A stretch of DNA of 64,000 bases from Edaphobacter lichenicola (GTDB taxonomy: Bacteria; Acidobacteriota; Terriglobia; Terriglobales; Acidobacteriaceae). Location of the stretch: assembly GCF_025264645.1 (NCBI RefSeq), contig NZ_CP073696.1:930001-994000 (forward strand). Direction: 5' to 3'. The first letter of the stretch is position 1; every line of letters starts with the position of its first letter. Positions 7,226-18,028 of the stretch are shown one piece after another. Under the pieces are notes generated by a model. That model did no database searches. It was given only the letters and a program-made list of their open reading frames with translations, and was not told the origin of the DNA. The translations under genes and the position numbers were made by a program.

Positions 7226-8653
7226 TTGAGCGAATTTCGTGATTTTCTAGAGCTTCCCTACGCTGAACTCGAGGACCTGAACCTGCAGGCGAAGGAGCAG
7301 CGCAAGAAACGCGTTGCCGCCGATGTGATTCAGGAAGAGCGGATCAAGTACCTGACGGATGAGAAGCGGATCAAGGCCGTGACGGTGCTGTTCAGCGATC
7401 TCGAAGGCCGGCTGCATATGCTGGACTACGACAAGAAGTTTCTGGTGAAGAGCTACGACAACCTGACGTTCGATGGCTCGTCGATTCGTGGATTTACGGC
7501 GCAGCGCGAGAGCGATCTACGGCTGGGAATCGACTGGAGCGCGTTTTACTGGGTGCCGGCGGATGTGTTTGGCGCGGGCAAGGTGATGGTGTTCGGCGAG
7601 GTGATCGACAAGAACGGCACGACGTACAGCGCGGATATTCGCGGCGTGCTGAAGCAGTTCTCGCAGGAGTTGTTCGATAAGCAGGGCTACACGCTGAACG
7701 CTGCGAATGAGATTGAAGGATTCTTGTTCGAGGGAATCGACGCGGAGCGGAGCTATCACGAGACGGGCAGCTTCGAGTATGTGAATAAGGGCGGGTACTA
7801 TCACTCGCTGCCGGGCGATCCGCTGCGTGAGTTTATCGACACCACTGCGGAAGTGCAGCGGGCGATGGGTTTTGAGAATGAGAAGGACCATCCCGAGGTT
7901 GCGCCTTCGCAGTTTGAGATTAATTACACCTATGGTGAGGTTGTTGCCGCGGCGGACCAGATTCAGCTTTATAAGCTGATTTGTCGACAGGTCGCGACGC
8001 AGATGGGGATGACGGCGAGCTTTCTTCCGAAGCCGGTTGTCGGCGTGAATGGCAGCGGCATGCACACGAATATTTCGATCACCAAGGGCGGCAAGAATCT
8101 CTTCTGGGATCCGAAGGGCGAGGAGAAGATCTCAAAGTTGGCGTGGCAGTTTACGGATCGCATTTTGACGCATGGCAACGATATCTGCCTGTTGTTGAAT
8201 GCAAGCGTGAATGCGTATCGACGGCTCGATCCTCACTTTGAAGCACCGAACCAGATCAAGGCTTCGGCTACGGATCGTGGGTCGATGGTGCGGATTCCGA
8301 TTGGGAATGAGAAGTCGGCGCGTGTGGAGGTTCGTTCGGTTGGGCCGGACGCGAATCCGTACCTGGTGCTGTACTCGATCTTCAAGAGCGGACTGCATGG
8401 GGAGACTTCGAGGATCAAGAACCTGCGGCAGGCGGAGCGGTATCTTCCGGACAACATCTACACGGCGCTTGAGAACTTCCGTGGAGCGGAGTGGACGACG
8501 ACATTGCTCGGTGAGGATGTGAAGGCACGGTATGCGGACCTGAAGCAGGCTTCGGCGGACCGTTGTGCCCGGTTGCTGGGGACGATCGTTAAGGCTCCTG
8601 AGGTTCAGTTCCACCACGATGTTTATAACCAGCTGCTTTGGAATATTTTCTAG
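7226..8653 (+). CDS. glnA: Glutamine synthetase
   Basis: A 475-residue type I glutamine synthetase that condenses glutamate and ammonia with ATP. Characteristic blocks are visible: FDGSSIRGF in the beta-grasp domain, EIEGFLF, the metal/ATP motif VNGSGMHTNIS and the glutamate-binding IPIGNEKSARVEVRS...DANPYL. An N-terminal charged helical extension of about 45 residues precedes the usual start. The adenylylation segment NLYDLP of the beta subtype is not seen (DNIYTALENF instead), so control by adenylylation is unlikely. Start TTG at 7226 is supported by AGAAGGAG at 7211-7218 with a 7-base spacer. A strong terminator follows. Confidence 0.95.
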   Translation: MSEFRDFLELPYAELEDLNLQAKEQRKKRVAADVIQEERIKYLTDEKRIKAVTVLFSDLEGRLHMLDYDKKFLVKSYDNLTFDGSSIRGFTAQRESDLRLGIDWSAFYWVPADVFGAGKVMVFGEVIDKNGTTYSADIRGVLKQFSQELFDKQGYTLNAANEIEGFLFEGIDAERSYHETGSFEYVNKGGYYHSLPGDPLREFIDTTAEVQRAMGFENEKDHPEVAPSQFEINYTYGEVVAAADQIQLYKLICRQVATQMGMTASFLPKPVVGVNGSGMHTNISITKGGKNLFWDPKGEEKISKLAWQFTDRILTHGNDICLLLNASVNAYRRLDPHFEAPNQIKASATDRGSMVRIPIGNEKSARVEVRSVGPDANPYLVLYSIFKSGLHGETSRIKNLRQAERYLPDNIYTALENFRGAEWTTTLLGEDVKARYADLKQASADRCARLLGTIVKAPEVQFHHDVYNQLLWNIF

Positions 8654-8676
8654 ACTGAGACACAGATTGCAGGGGA

Positions 8677-8710
8677 GGGCCGGTGAGAGATCATCGGCCC
8701 TTTCTTTTTT
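8677..8710 (+). terminator. Rho-independent terminator of glnA
   Basis: Stem GGGCCGGTGA / TCATCGGCCC (10 pairs, one G-T) with loop GAGA, directly followed by TTTCTTTTTT. Confidence 0.9.
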
Positions 8711-8831
8711 GGCGGGCCGTGGAGGATTTTGCAGACAGTCGGGCTCGCTGAGTTGGCTAATTAAAGCGTTCTGTTGACATGGGTGACGGGGTGCTGCATT
8801 CTGCTGCTGTTGTGTGACGGAGGTTTTCTCT

Positions 8832-9596
8832 GTGGATACGGAACGGTCTTCGTGGGTTGCACCTGCGGTGGTGTTGGGTGCGTGTCTGCTGCTGGGGTTG
8901 GTGTTGGGTGGATGGGTGCTGGGGTCTGAGATTAAGGACATCAGGCTGGCGGATCGTTATGTGACGGTGAAGGGGTTGGTGGAGAGGACGGTGAAGTCCG
9001 ATCTGGCGATCTGGCCTGTGAGCTTCAAGGAAGCGGGCAATGATCTGCCGCAGGTGTTTGCGAAGAGCCAGGCGGATAAGGAGTTGGTGCTGAAGTTTTT
9101 TGCGGCGCAGGGGGTGACGCCGCAGGAGATTTCGGTGGGCCAGATCAAGGTGACGGATAAGCTGGCCAATGAATACAGCGGGAACAATACGGGGCCGCGG
9201 TACATCGTGGAGCAGACGGTGACGGTGCAGTCGAAGGACGTGGATAAGGTGGCGAAGGCGGGTGAGAAGACGGCGGAGTTGGTGCAGGCGGGGATTGTTG
9301 TGGGTGACAGCAATGGGCAAGGTGGGATTCGGTATAAGTTTAACGGTCTGAATGCGCTGAAGCCGGACATGATTACGGAGGCTACGCGGAATGCTAGGTC
9401 GTCGGCGGATCGGTTTGCAGCGGATTCGGGGAGTCAGGTGGGGTCGATACGGTCGGCGAGCCAGGGTGTGTTTTCGATATCGGCTGCGGATAGTGTCTCG
9501 ACTGGGGGCGATGGTGGGGGAGGGGATAGTGGAGACTCCAGCATTATGAAGACGGTGCGCGTGGTGGCGACGGTGGATTACTACCTGGTTCGATAA
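8832..9596 (+). CDS. SIMPL-domain (DUF541) membrane-anchored protein
   Basis: A 254-residue protein with one N-terminal transmembrane segment (about residues 9-31, AVVLGACLLLGLVLGGWVLG) and a periplasmic SIMPL/DUF541 domain with its typical start VTVKGLVERTVKSDLAIWPV and a later FNGLNALKPDMI...ATRNAR block. A Gly/Ser/Asp-rich loop lies before the last strand. DUF541 proteins are widespread exported proteins, some linked to oxidative-stress tolerance; the molecular role is not established. The GTG at 8832 is chosen because GGAGG (8819-8823) stands 8 bases upstream; a GTG at 8814 in the same frame lacks such a site. Confidence 0.85.
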   Translation: MDTERSSWVAPAVVLGACLLLGLVLGGWVLGSEIKDIRLADRYVTVKGLVERTVKSDLAIWPVSFKEAGNDLPQVFAKSQADKELVLKFFAAQGVTPQEISVGQIKVTDKLANEYSGNNTGPRYIVEQTVTVQSKDVDKVAKAGEKTAELVQAGIVVGDSNGQGGIRYKFNGLNALKPDMITEATRNARSSADRFAADSGSQVGSIRSASQGVFSISAADSVSTGGDGGGGDSGDSSIMKTVRVVATVDYYLVR

Positions 9597-9685
9597 GCGC
9601 ACGGTTTGGCCGTGTACCGTTGCCACTCGTCTTGCGTGGATGCTAGGCTTCGGTTTCTGTTTCTTTCGATTTTTCTGCGGAGATA

Positions 9686-11092
9686 ATGACGATGCAAACG
9701 AGCTACAACGGAATTCCAGTGCCAACGAATGGGCAGGCGATCGAGTACAGCAATGGGAAGTTTACGATTCCCGATCATCCGATTATTCCGTTTATCGAGG
9801 GAGATGGAACGGGGCGGGACATCTGGAAGGCTTCGCAGCGTGTGTTTGATGCGGCGGTGGCGAAGGCTTATGGCGGCAAGCGTTCGGTGGCGTGGTATGA
9901 GGTGCTGGCTGGGGAGAAGGCGTATCGCCAGACGCAGAACTGGTTGCCGGATGACACCGTGAAGGCTACGGTTGATTTTCGAGTGTCGATTAAAGGGCCG
10001 CTGACGACGCCGGTTGGCGGCGGGATTCGTTCGCTGAATGTTGCGTTGAGGCAGTTGATGGATCTGTATCAGTGCGTCCGTCCGGTGAAGTACTACGCGG
10101 GCGTGCCGAGTCCGGTGAAGCATCCGGAGAAGCTGGACGTGGTGATCTTCCGCGAGAATACGGAGGATATTTACGCCGGGATTGAGTTTCGGCAGGGGAC
10201 GCCTGAGGCTAACAAGTTCATCGCGTTTGTGAACGATGACATGCTGAAGGGGACCAAGAAAAAGATTCGGCTGGACTCGGGTGTTGGGGTAAAGCCTATT
10301 TCGATTACGGGCTCGAAGCGGTTGGTGAGGGCGGCGATTCAGTATGCGCTCGATAACAAACGCAAGACGGTGACGCTGGTGCACAAAGGAAATATTCAGA
10401 AGTTCACCGAAGGTGCGTTTCGTGAGTGGGGTTACGAGGTTGCTTCGCAGGAGTTTCGCGAGCAGACGGTGACGGAGCGGGAGAGTTGGATTCTCGGGAA
10501 TCTTGAGGCCAACCCGAAGCTCACGGCGGAGGAGAACGCGGCGCTGATTGAGCCTGGGATTGAGTTTGCGGCGAAGGAGTTTGGCGAAGAGGTGGTAGCT
10601 GAGGTGAAGCAGGTGGTTGCTTCGATTGGCGCTTCGCACGGCGGAGGAAAGTGGAGGAGCAAGATTCTGGTGAATGATCGGATCGCTGATTCGATCTTTC
10701 AGCAGATTATTTTGCGGCCGGAGGACTATAGCGTGCTTGCGACTACGAATCTGAATGGCGACTACATCTCAGACGCTGCTGCGGCGCAGGTTGGTGGATT
10801 GGGGATCGCGCCGGGTGGAAATATTGGTGATGGGTATGCCGTGTTTGAGGCAACGCATGGCACGGCGCCGAAGTATGCGGATAAGGATGTGATCAATCCG
10901 GGTTCCGTTATTTTGTCTGGGGTGATGCTGTTCGACTTTTTGGGCTGGACTGAGGCTGCGCGGCTCGTCGAGAGTTCGTTGGAGAAGACGATTGCGCAGA
11001 AGTTCGTGACGTACGACTTTGAACGCGGGATGCAGGGAGCGACGAAGGCGAAGACGAGCGAGTTTGCGACGCGCATGATTGAAAATATGTAA
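9686..11092 (+). CDS. icd: NADP-dependent isocitrate dehydrogenase
   Basis: A 468-residue isocitrate dehydrogenase of the prokaryotic NADP type, longer than the E. coli enzyme by about 50 residues. Diagnostic blocks: [14 protein letters not shown] near the start, SLNVALRQ (substrate loop with the regulatory-type Ser), [13 protein letters not shown], the Lys-containing [14 protein letters not shown] and [19 protein letters not shown] at the cofactor site. It oxidatively decarboxylates isocitrate to 2-oxoglutarate in the citric acid cycle. It is followed by a terminator and then malate dehydrogenase; a short TTG/ATG choice exists at the start, where ATG at 9686 and the ATG two codons later are both possible. 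Confidence 0.95.
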   Translation: MTMQTSYNGIPVPTNGQAIEYSNGKFTIPDHPIIPFIEGDGTGRDIWKASQRVFDAAVAKAYGGKRSVAWYEVLAGEKAYRQTQNWLPDDTVKATVDFRVSIKGPLTTPVGGGIRSLNVALRQLMDLYQCVRPVKYYAGVPSPVKHPEKLDVVIFRENTEDIYAGIEFRQGTPEANKFIAFVNDDMLKGTKKKIRLDSGVGVKPISITGSKRLVRAAIQYALDNKRKTVTLVHKGNIQKFTEGAFREWGYEVASQEFREQTVTERESWILGNLEANPKLTAEENAALIEPGIEFAAKEFGEEVVAEVKQVVASIGASHGGGKWRSKILVNDRIADSIFQQIILRPEDYSVLATTNLNGDYISDAAAAQVGGLGIAPGGNIGDGYAVFEATHGTAPKYADKDVINPGSVILSGVMLFDFLGWTEAARLVESSLEKTIAQKFVTYDFERGMQGATKAKTSEFATRMIENM

Positions 11093-11103
11093 TGAAGGAG
11101 TGG

Positions 11104-11140
11104 GGACGGCTTTTTGGATGTGAGCCGTCCTCATTTTTCT
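11104..11140 (+). terminator. Rho-independent terminator of icd
   Basis: Stem GGACGGCT (11104-11111) / AGCCGTCC (11123-11130), 11-base loop, followed by TCATTTTTCT. Confidence 0.85.
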
Positions 11141-11242
11141 TGCTGCCATGTTGTGCGGTATTCGTTCCGTTTGGGCGATATTGCGACGCAGGTACTCTGT
11201 CGACTTTAGAATAAAGAGTGAGAGTCGTACGCGACGCGATAA

Positions 11243-12181
<939 letters not shown>

Positions 12182-12212
12182 CAAACGACAGTCATGATTG
12201 CGTCAGAAAGTG

Positions 12213-12243
12213 AAAGGCCCACTCGGTTGAGTGGGCCTTTGTT
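12213..12243. terminator. Bidirectional terminator between mdh and ppi gene
   Basis: Perfect 12-base stem AAAGGCCCACTC (12213-12224) / GAGTGGGCCTTT (12229-12240) with loop GGTT. The AAA/TTT ends make it usable from both convergent genes. Confidence 0.9.
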
Positions 12244-12258
12244 CGTCGCGAGTGAAGC

Positions 12259-12780
12259 TTAGGCTACGCGTTCGATGGTGACGGATTCGAGGACGACTGG
12301 AGTTTTGGGGCGGTCCATGCCATCTTTGCTGACTTTGCTGATCTTCTCGACTACGTCGTAGCCTTCGACGACTTCGCCGAAGATGGTGTGCTTGCCGGTG
12401 AGCCAGCTGGTGTCGGCTACGGTGATGAAGAATTGTGAGCCATTGGTGTTGGGACCGGCGTTGGCCATGGCGAGTTTGCCCTTCTCCTGGAAGCCGTGCT
12501 TGGAGCCTTTGGTTTCGTCGGCAAACTTGTAGCCGGGGCCGCCCATGCCGGAGCCTTCGGGATCGCCACCCTGAATCATGAACTGGGGGATGACGCGGTG
12601 AAAGATGGTGCCGTCATAGAGCTTGGGGCCTTTCTTGCTGCGGCTGTTCCACTCCTTGGTGCCTTCGGCGAGGCCGATGAAGTTTGCCACGGTCTCGGGC
12701 GCGTCTTTCTCGAAGAGCTCGCAGACGATGGTACCTTCCGTGGTCTTGAATGTGGCGTAGGTGCCTGGCTTGGTTGGCAT
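12259..12780 (-). CDS. Cyclophilin-type peptidyl-prolyl cis-trans isomerase (cytoplasmic)
   Basis: A 173-residue single-domain cyclophilin without a signal peptide. The active-site blocks are [14 protein letters not shown] (Arg/Phe/Met/Gln), [16 protein letters not shown] and [14 protein letters not shown]. It catalyses proline isomerisation to speed protein folding in the cytoplasm. An AAGGAG box lies directly upstream of the ATG. It is downstream of, and probably paralogous to, the exported cyclophilin at 12859-13599; the two could share a transcript although an imperfect hairpin lies between them. Confidence 0.93.
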   Translation of the reverse strand: MPTKPGTYATFKTTEGTIVCELFEKDAPETVANFIGLAEGTKEWNSRSKKGPKLYDGTIFHRVIPQFMIQGGDPEGSGMGGPGYKFADETKGSKHGFQEKGKLAMANAGPNTNGSQFFITVADTSWLTGKHTIFGEVVEGYDVVEKISKVSKDGMDRPKTPVVLESVTIERVA

Positions 12781-12822
12781 TTCGAAATCTCCTTACGATT
12801 ACAGGTTGATTTGTTGGCAGAG

Positions 12823-12852
12823 AGGCGTCCCCATGTATTCGGGGAGACGCCT
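12823..12852. terminator. Imperfect hairpin between the two cyclophilin genes
   Basis: AGGCGTCCCC and GGGGAGACGCCT pair with a one-base bulge around ATGTATTC. No T run follows, so it may attenuate or only protect RNA ends. Confidence 0.4.
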
Positions 12853-12858
12853 GAAGAT

Positions 12859-13599
12859 TTAGTTTGGCGTCGCCTTAACTGCAGTTGGTGCGGCAGGGAC
12901 TGCAGGAGCTGTCGGGACGGGAGGCATGGGTTGGCCTTCGCGCACGATGGTGATGTGGCTGATGACGACAGGGGTGAGCGGTTTGTCGCTCGAGTCACGC
13001 TCTACGCGGGCGATGGACGCAACGAGCAGGGCGGAGTGAGAGTCGCATTGGCCGAAGATGGTGTGCTTGCCGTTGAGTTGCGGGACTTCGGTTTCGGTGA
13101 TGAAGAACTGGGAGCCGTTGGTGCCGCCGCCCGAGGGGCCGGGCCCTGCGTTGGCCATGGCGAGGAGGCCGGGCTGGTCGAAGGTGAGGGAGGGATCGAT
13201 CTCGTCCTGGAAGAAGTAGCCGGGGTCGCCCGTACCGTCGCCCATGCGGTCGCCGCCCTGGATCATGAAGTTGGGGATGACGCGATGGAAGGTTGTGCCG
13301 TCGTAGTAGGGCTTGTGGTGCACCTTTTTGAGGGTCTTGGGATCAGTCCAGTCTTTGGTGCCGTCGGCCAAGCCGATAAAGTTGGCTACGGTGACAGGAG
13401 CTTCTTTTTCGTAGAGTTTACAGGTGATGCGGCCCATGGTGGTGTCGATGACGGCGGTGGGTCCGGAGGGGACGACGGGGGGCTTCACCTGGCTGGTGGT
13501 GCTGGGTGCGTCGGGAAGAGCGTCGGCTGGTGGAGTGGTCGATTGCGCCTGGGCGGATATGACGAGGGCCAGGGAGAGTGCGAATGTGCGAAGCATCAT
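12859..13599 (-). CDS. Exported cyclophilin-type peptidyl-prolyl isomerase
   Basis: A 246-residue cyclophilin with a signal peptide ([17 protein letters not shown]) followed by a Pro/Thr-rich linker, so it should act in the periplasm. Catalytic blocks: [24 protein letters not shown]...NGSQFFIT and [11 protein letters not shown]. The C-terminus ends in a Pro/Ala-rich tail. Translation probably starts at the ATG-ATG pair at 13599/13596, where GGAG stands about 10 bases upstream; the open frame extends further upstream without homology. Compared with the cytoplasmic paralogue it carries an insertion rich in Gly/Pro before the NGSQFF block. Confidence 0.9.
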   Translation of the reverse strand: MMLRTFALSLALVISAQAQSTTPPADALPDAPSTTSQVKPPVVPSGPTAVIDTTMGRITCKLYEKEAPVTVANFIGLADGTKDWTDPKTLKKVHHKPYYDGTTFHRVIPNFMIQGGDRMGDGTGDPGYFFQDEIDPSLTFDQPGLLAMANAGPGPSGGGTNGSQFFITETEVPQLNGKHTIFGQCDSHSALLVASIARVERDSSDKPLTPVVISHITIVREGQPMPPVPTAPAVPAAPTAVKATPN

Positions 13600-13766
13600 G
13601 CGGTGTGTAGCTCCAACAGACAGGCTATCGCAGACGGGCGGTTGGAGCAATGTGAGGCGGGAACCAGAACCCGCGCCGATGGCTGGACGTGAGTTACGGA
13701 GTTGTTCGTTACATAGGGCGTAACTAAGCGGAGCTTTGTGCATCTCACTGGTTGGAGGATTTAAAG

Positions 13767-14063
13767 ATGGCGAAGTATGCGTTGTATGCGGAGTTGAAGG
13801 CGAAGCCGGGTAAAGAGGCTGATGTCGAGGCTTTTCTGAAACAGGGCGCTGAGATGGCGAAGGCCGAGGCTGGCACTGTTCATTGGTATGGCTTCAAAGA
13901 AGATAAGGGTGGCGTGTTTGGCGTCTTCGACACGTTCAACGATGAGGCGGGACGCGATGCTCATCTGAATGGAGAGATTGCGAAGGCGTTGATGGCGAAT
14001 GCGGCGACATTGTTCTCCGAGTCTCCTAAGATTCACAAGATTGAGCTGATTGGGGAGAAGTAG
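13767..14063 (+). CDS. Antibiotic biosynthesis monooxygenase (ABM)-domain protein
   Basis: A 98-residue ferredoxin-fold protein starting [20 protein letters not shown] and containing the core [13 protein letters not shown]...[17 protein letters not shown] of the ABM/YgiN-like superfamily. Members include small heme- or quinone-modifying monooxygenases and simple stress proteins; the family suggests a dimer in the cytoplasm. The ATG at 13767 is used because GGAGG at 13753-13757 lies 9 bases before it. Substrate unknown. Confidence 0.85.
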   Translation: MAKYALYAELKAKPGKEADVEAFLKQGAEMAKAEAGTVHWYGFKEDKGGVFGVFDTFNDEAGRDAHLNGEIAKALMANAATLFSESPKIHKIELIGEK

Positions 14064-14078
14064 ACCCGTTCTGCATTG

Positions 14079-15350
14079 CTATGGATTATGATCGGCGGCG
14101 GCCTGCACTTCGCGGAAGACGCGGAGGAGGTTGCCGCCGAGTAGTTTGTGCATGTCTTCGGCGGTATAGCCGCGTGCCATGAGCGCGCCTGTGATCTTGG
14201 GAAGGTCCGCGGCGGAGTCGATGCCTGCAGGTGGGACGGGGATGCCGTCGAAGTCGGTACCGATGCCGACGTGATCGATGCCAGCGATCTTGATGACGTG
14301 ATCGAAGTGATCTATCAGGGAGTTGAACGGGGCTCGGCCGATCTTTGCGGCGAACTCGCGATCAATCTTATCGGACGCGATGAAGGTAACGGCCATTCCT
14401 TTGCTTCTGTATTCGGCGGTGAGGGCAGCCTGGGCCTTTTTGCGTTCTTCGCTGCTTGCGTTCCAGGCTCTGCGCCAGTTTTCGTCGATGAAGGCTGGGA
14501 AGAAGTTGACCATAACGACGCCGTTGTTCTTCTTCATGGCGAGAAGCATCTCGTCTGTCATGTTGCGCGGTGCGTTGGTGAGGGCGCGGGCGGAGGAGTG
14601 AGACGCGATGATGGGGGTGCGGGTGGTGGCGATGACGTCCCAGAAGGTTTTGTCGGAGACGTGAGAGATATCGACCATCATGCCGAGGCGATTCATCTCT
14701 GCGACGACTTGTTTGCCGAAGGGTGTGAGGCCGTTGTGGTGATGGATCTTTGCGTCGTCGATGTCGCCGGAGGAGTCGGCCCAGCTATTGGTGTTGGACC
14801 AGGTGAGGGTCATGTAACGGACGCCGAGGCGGTAGTAGTCGCGGAGGAGGCCGAGGTCGTTCTCGATGGAGTGGCCGCCTTCGATGCCCATGAGGACGGC
14901 GAATTTGCCCTGGTTGTGGGTGGCGATGATGTCGTCGGAGGAGAGGCAGAGCTGGAGCTTGTCGGGGTGATGGCGAACTTGTTCGAGGGTGCCGTCGATG
15001 AGGGATAGAGTGCGATGGGCTGAGGCGTTGGCGGCGTATTGGTTGGGGTCGACCCAGATGGAGAAGAACTGAGCGCCGAGGTTGCCTTGCTTTGCGCTGT
15101 CATAGTTGAGCATGCCGCCGTTGAGGGGATCGGTGAAGTTCCAGTGCTCATCGACGAAGCGTTGGGGCGTGTCGGCGTGAGTGTCGATGACGATGGCGGA
15201 GTTATGAACGGCGAGGGGATCGGTCATTGATTTGGATTTGTTTTGGTTGCTCTGTGTGGTTTGGGCAGTTGCATAAGGTTGGCTGAGGAGAAGTGCCGCT
15301 ATGAGCATCGCGGAGGCAAACATCGGCTGTCTCTTCATCTCGAACACCAT
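14079..15350 (-). CDS. Exported membrane dipeptidase (peptidase family M19)
   Basis: A 423-residue renal-dipeptidase-like zinc peptidase with a signal peptide (about residues 5-30, ending YATAQ). The binuclear zinc ligands are visible: HxD in DTHADTP, Glu in MGIEGGHS, His in DISHVSD and His in IASHSSARAL, and the Asp in GIGTDFDGIP. It hydrolyses dipeptides, including D-amino-acid-containing ones, in the periplasm or outer face. The start may be the ATG at 15350 or 15338; both precede a plausible leader. It is divergent from the GH39 gene. Confidence 0.92.
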   Translation of the reverse strand: MVFEMKRQPMFASAMLIAALLLSQPYATAQTTQSNQNKSKSMTDPLAVHNSAIVIDTHADTPQRFVDEHWNFTDPLNGGMLNYDSAKQGNLGAQFFSIWVDPNQYAANASAHRTLSLIDGTLEQVRHHPDKLQLCLSSDDIIATHNQGKFAVLMGIEGGHSIENDLGLLRDYYRLGVRYMTLTWSNTNSWADSSGDIDDAKIHHHNGLTPFGKQVVAEMNRLGMMVDISHVSDKTFWDVIATTRTPIIASHSSARALTNAPRNMTDEMLLAMKKNNGVVMVNFFPAFIDENWRRAWNASSEERKKAQAALTAEYRSKGMAVTFIASDKIDREFAAKIGRAPFNSLIDHFDHVIKIAGIDHVGIGTDFDGIPVPPAGIDSAADLPKITGALMARGYTAEDMHKLLGGNLLRVFREVQAAADHNP

Positions 15351-15416
15351 TCTTTCATGCTGTGGGGTAGGCAGATTGTAGCAAGTGTTTGAGAGATCTC
15401 TGATAACGTTTTCAGC

Positions 15417-17126
15417 ATGTTCTTACGCCGGTTTTTCTTCGCTCTGCTGTTGGCTGCTTTCATTTGCATCGTCTGGTCTGGATCAGTTTGTTTGGGACAG
15501 GTGAAGATTGCGCCCATCGTTGTCGATGTGGATGCGGGACATCGCACGGGGCCGTATGAGGCCGTGTGGAGCTACTTCGGTGCGGATGAGCCGAACTACA
15601 GTTACGCGGCGAACGGGCGACATCTGATGGGTGAGTTGTCGCAGTTGAGTACCGCGCCGGTGTACTTGAGGCTGCACAATCTTTTGACAACGGGTGATGG
15701 GAGCTCGTCGTTGAAGTGGGGGTCGACGAATGTTTATCGGGAGGACGCTCAAGGGAAGCCGATCTATGACTGGACGATCACGGACAAGATCTTTGACGCG
15801 ATGCGGGACAATCGGATTACACCACTGGTCGAGGTTGGATTTATGCCGGAGGCGCTGTCGGTTCATCCGAAGCCTTATCGGCATACGTTTCCAGATGGGT
15901 CTGTTTACACGGGATGGAGCTATCCGCCGAAGGACTATGAGAAGTGGGCAGCTCTGGTGACGGCGTGGACGCGGCATCTGCACGAGCGTTATGGCGATGC
16001 TGCGGTGAATACGTGGCTGTGGGAGGTCTGGAACGAGCCTGACATTGAGTATTGGCATGGAAGCCCGGTGGAGTATGACAGGCTCTACGATGTGACCGCG
16101 AACGCAATAAAGAAAGTGCTGCCTGCGGCGAAGGTTGGTGGGCCTGAGGCAACGGGGATTAGTGCGGGGAAGTCGGAGGATTTTTTGCGTCAGTTTCTGG
16201 AGCACTGCGCGAGTGGAACGAACGCTGCGACGGGCGGAGTTGGTGCGCCGCTGGCGTTTATTAGCTTTCATCCGAAGGGGTCGCCGAAGACTGTTGATGG
16301 GCATGTGCGCATGGATATTGGGCACCAGTTGCGTGCGATGGAACTCGGGATGCGCGTGGTGGCTTCGTTTCCGGAATGGAAGAAGACGCCGATCATTCTG
16401 GGCGAGAGCGATCCTGAGGGCTGCGCAGCGTGCAAGGGGGCGCAGAACGGATATCGCAATGGGCCGCTCTACGGGGTGAGTGTTGCGGAGGCTACGGCTC
16501 TGGCTGGTGAACTGGCGAAGCGTAACGGCGTGAATCTGCAGGGAGCGGTGACGTGGGCGTTTGAGTTTGAGAACCAGCCGATATTTGCAGGGTTTCGTGA
16601 GTTGGCGACGGGCGGTATGTCGAATGGTGTCGACTACCTCGTGGATAAGCCGGTGTTGAATGTGTTTCGCATGATGGGAATGATGGGTGGTGACTATGTT
16701 TCCGTAACGAGTACGGGTGCGCTGCCGGTGGAAGAGGTGGTGAAGGACAGCGTTCGTGTTGCTGCGGATGTGAATGCGGTGGCGACTCGATCGCTGCATC
16801 GCGTGGATATATTGTTGTGGAACTATCACGATGATGATGTTGCTGCAGAGCCGGCGAAGGTGCAACTTGCGGTGAAGAATATTCCGATTCGCGGTGTTCG
16901 GGTGCAGCGGTTTTTGATGGATGGTCAGCATAGCAATGCGTATGCGGCGTGGCAGAAGATAGGTAGTCCGCAGCAGCCTACGACGGAGCAGTTTCTTGAG
17001 CTGCAGCGCGCGGGAAGACTTGAGACGGTTGGACCGGCTGCTGCGCTGGCGACGAAGAACGGAAGGGCGATGGTGGATCTGACGCTGGAAAGACAGGCGG
17101 TTATGTTAGTTCGGCTGTCCTGGTGA
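15417..17126 (+). CDS. Exported glycoside hydrolase family 39 (beta-xylosidase-like)
   Basis: A 569-residue protein with a hydrophobic signal peptide (residues 4-27, ending CLGQ) and a GH39 catalytic barrel. The acid/base Glu lies in WEVWNEPDIEYW and the nucleophile Glu is predicted in ILGESDPEGC; AFISFHPKG is another conserved segment. GH39 contains xylosidases and iduronidases; the clan is retaining. A role in plant-polymer use fits a soil saprotroph. The C-terminal about 150 residues form a beta-sandwich-like region. The substrate cannot be deduced. Confidence 0.88.
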   Translation: MFLRRFFFALLLAAFICIVWSGSVCLGQVKIAPIVVDVDAGHRTGPYEAVWSYFGADEPNYSYAANGRHLMGELSQLSTAPVYLRLHNLLTTGDGSSSLKWGSTNVYREDAQGKPIYDWTITDKIFDAMRDNRITPLVEVGFMPEALSVHPKPYRHTFPDGSVYTGWSYPPKDYEKWAALVTAWTRHLHERYGDAAVNTWLWEVWNEPDIEYWHGSPVEYDRLYDVTANAIKKVLPAAKVGGPEATGISAGKSEDFLRQFLEHCASGTNAATGGVGAPLAFISFHPKGSPKTVDGHVRMDIGHQLRAMELGMRVVASFPEWKKTPIILGESDPEGCAACKGAQNGYRNGPLYGVSVAEATALAGELAKRNGVNLQGAVTWAFEFENQPIFAGFRELATGGMSNGVDYLVDKPVLNVFRMMGMMGGDYVSVTSTGALPVEEVVKDSVRVAADVNAVATRSLHRVDILLWNYHDDDVAAEPAKVQLAVKNIPIRGVRVQRFLMDGQHSNAYAAWQKIGSPQQPTTEQFLELQRAGRLETVGPAAALATKNGRAMVDLTLERQAVMLVRLSW

Positions 17127-17251
17127 CCTTGGCCGCCCCAGAGACTGCGGTGAAATGTTCAGGAGGGTGCAGTGAAGACTGATTGGGACCGCTCTTTCAT
17201 ACGAGCAACCTTACGGCCTCTGTATGCCATCTGTTTAGCTAGAGGTGATGT

Positions 17252-17449
17252 ATGGCACAGGGTCTTGATACAACGAAAACTGGAGCACGTCCTTCTCACG
17301 AAGCGATTGAAGAGACCGGCACGACTGAAGTCGGTAAAACGGACGAGCAGAAGATGGACCATGCTGCGATGGAGAGCGCTAAGCGCGCTCAGAACCGGAT
17401 TCACTCGAACGAAGAGACAACTCCGGGGAACTCGATCTTCTCTAAATAA
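17252..17449 (+). CDS. Small hydrophilic conserved-looking protein (65 aa)
   Basis: A 65-residue, highly charged, low-hydrophobicity protein (MAQGLDTTKTGARPSHEAIE...) rich in Glu/Lys/Thr, with AGAGGTGA just upstream of its ATG and a very strong terminator downstream. Composition resembles intrinsically disordered stress or spore-type proteins. No enzyme motif. The gene is probably transcribed alone. Function unknown. Confidence 0.7.
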   Translation: MAQGLDTTKTGARPSHEAIEETGTTEVGKTDEQKMDHAAMESAKRAQNRIHSNEETTPGNSIFSK

Positions 17450-17473
17450 TTACGTGGTTTGAGTTGAAGTAAA

Positions 17474-17513
17474 ACAGAGACGCTCCGCGAGCTAGCGGAG
17501 CGTCTCTGTTTGT
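17474..17513 (+). terminator. Strong intrinsic terminator after the 65-aa gene
   Basis: Perfect 15-base stem ACAGAGACGCTCCGC / GCGGAGCGTCTCTGT with loop GAGCTA, followed by TTGTTTTC. Confidence 0.9.
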
Positions 17514-17541
17514 TTTCTGTTTGTTTATTGATGCGGAGAAG

Positions 17542-17937
17542 TTAGAGGGCTGCTGCGCCAGCTTCGGCGACTGTGTGGTCTTGAACACCAGAGCCGCCGC
17601 TGACGCCGATGGCTCCTACGACTTTGCCTTCCTGCTTAAGAGGAATGCCGCCTGCAAAGATCATGACCTTGCCATCGTTGGAGGCGTGGATGCCGAAGAA
17701 CTGGTTGCCGGACTGAGAGTGCTCGGCGAGATCTTTGGTGGCAATGTCAAAGGCGCGTGATGTCCAGGCTTTTTTCTGCGAGATGTCGATGGAGCCGAGC
17801 CAGGCGTTGGCCATGCGCTCAAAGGCGATGAGGTTGCCGCCTTCATCGACTACAGCTACGTTCATGGGTTGGCCTAGTTCTTCGGCCTTTTTTTCGGCTG
17901 CGGCGATGATGCGGCGGGCGTCTGCTAGTTGAATCAT
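17542..17937 (-). CDS. GlcG/HbpS-family protein
   Basis: A 131-residue protein of the GlcG/HbpS (DUF336) family: starts IQLADARRIIAAAEKKAEEL, has NVAVVDEGGNLIAFERM and ends IGVSGGSGVQDHTVAEAGA. Family members bind heme or act beside oxidoreductases of glycolate or diol metabolism; the exact role here is unknown. ATG 17937 is chosen because AGGAG stands 6-7 bases upstream. A longer open frame upstream lacks homology and covers the hairpin element at 18029. Confidence 0.88.
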   Translation of the reverse strand: MIQLADARRIIAAAEKKAEELGQPMNVAVVDEGGNLIAFERMANAWLGSIDISQKKAWTSRAFDIATKDLAEHSQSGNQFFGIHASNDGKVMIFAGGIPLKQEGKVVGAIGVSGGSGVQDHTVAEAGAAAL

Positions 17938-18028
17938 TTTTTCTCCTGATACGAGCTTATCGGTTTGACGCTTGCGGTGCTGGTGAGCCTGGGGTTTTAA
18001 GAGCTGGTGAGGCAAAATTTTACATTCG

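Noticed and set aside
17172..17462. A 96-codon frame with AGGAGGG just upstream of GTG 17172
   Set aside because: It overlaps the more convincing 65-codon hydrophilic gene (17252-17449) in another frame and shows no protein-like signature; the ribosome-binding site may belong to a leader or be chance.
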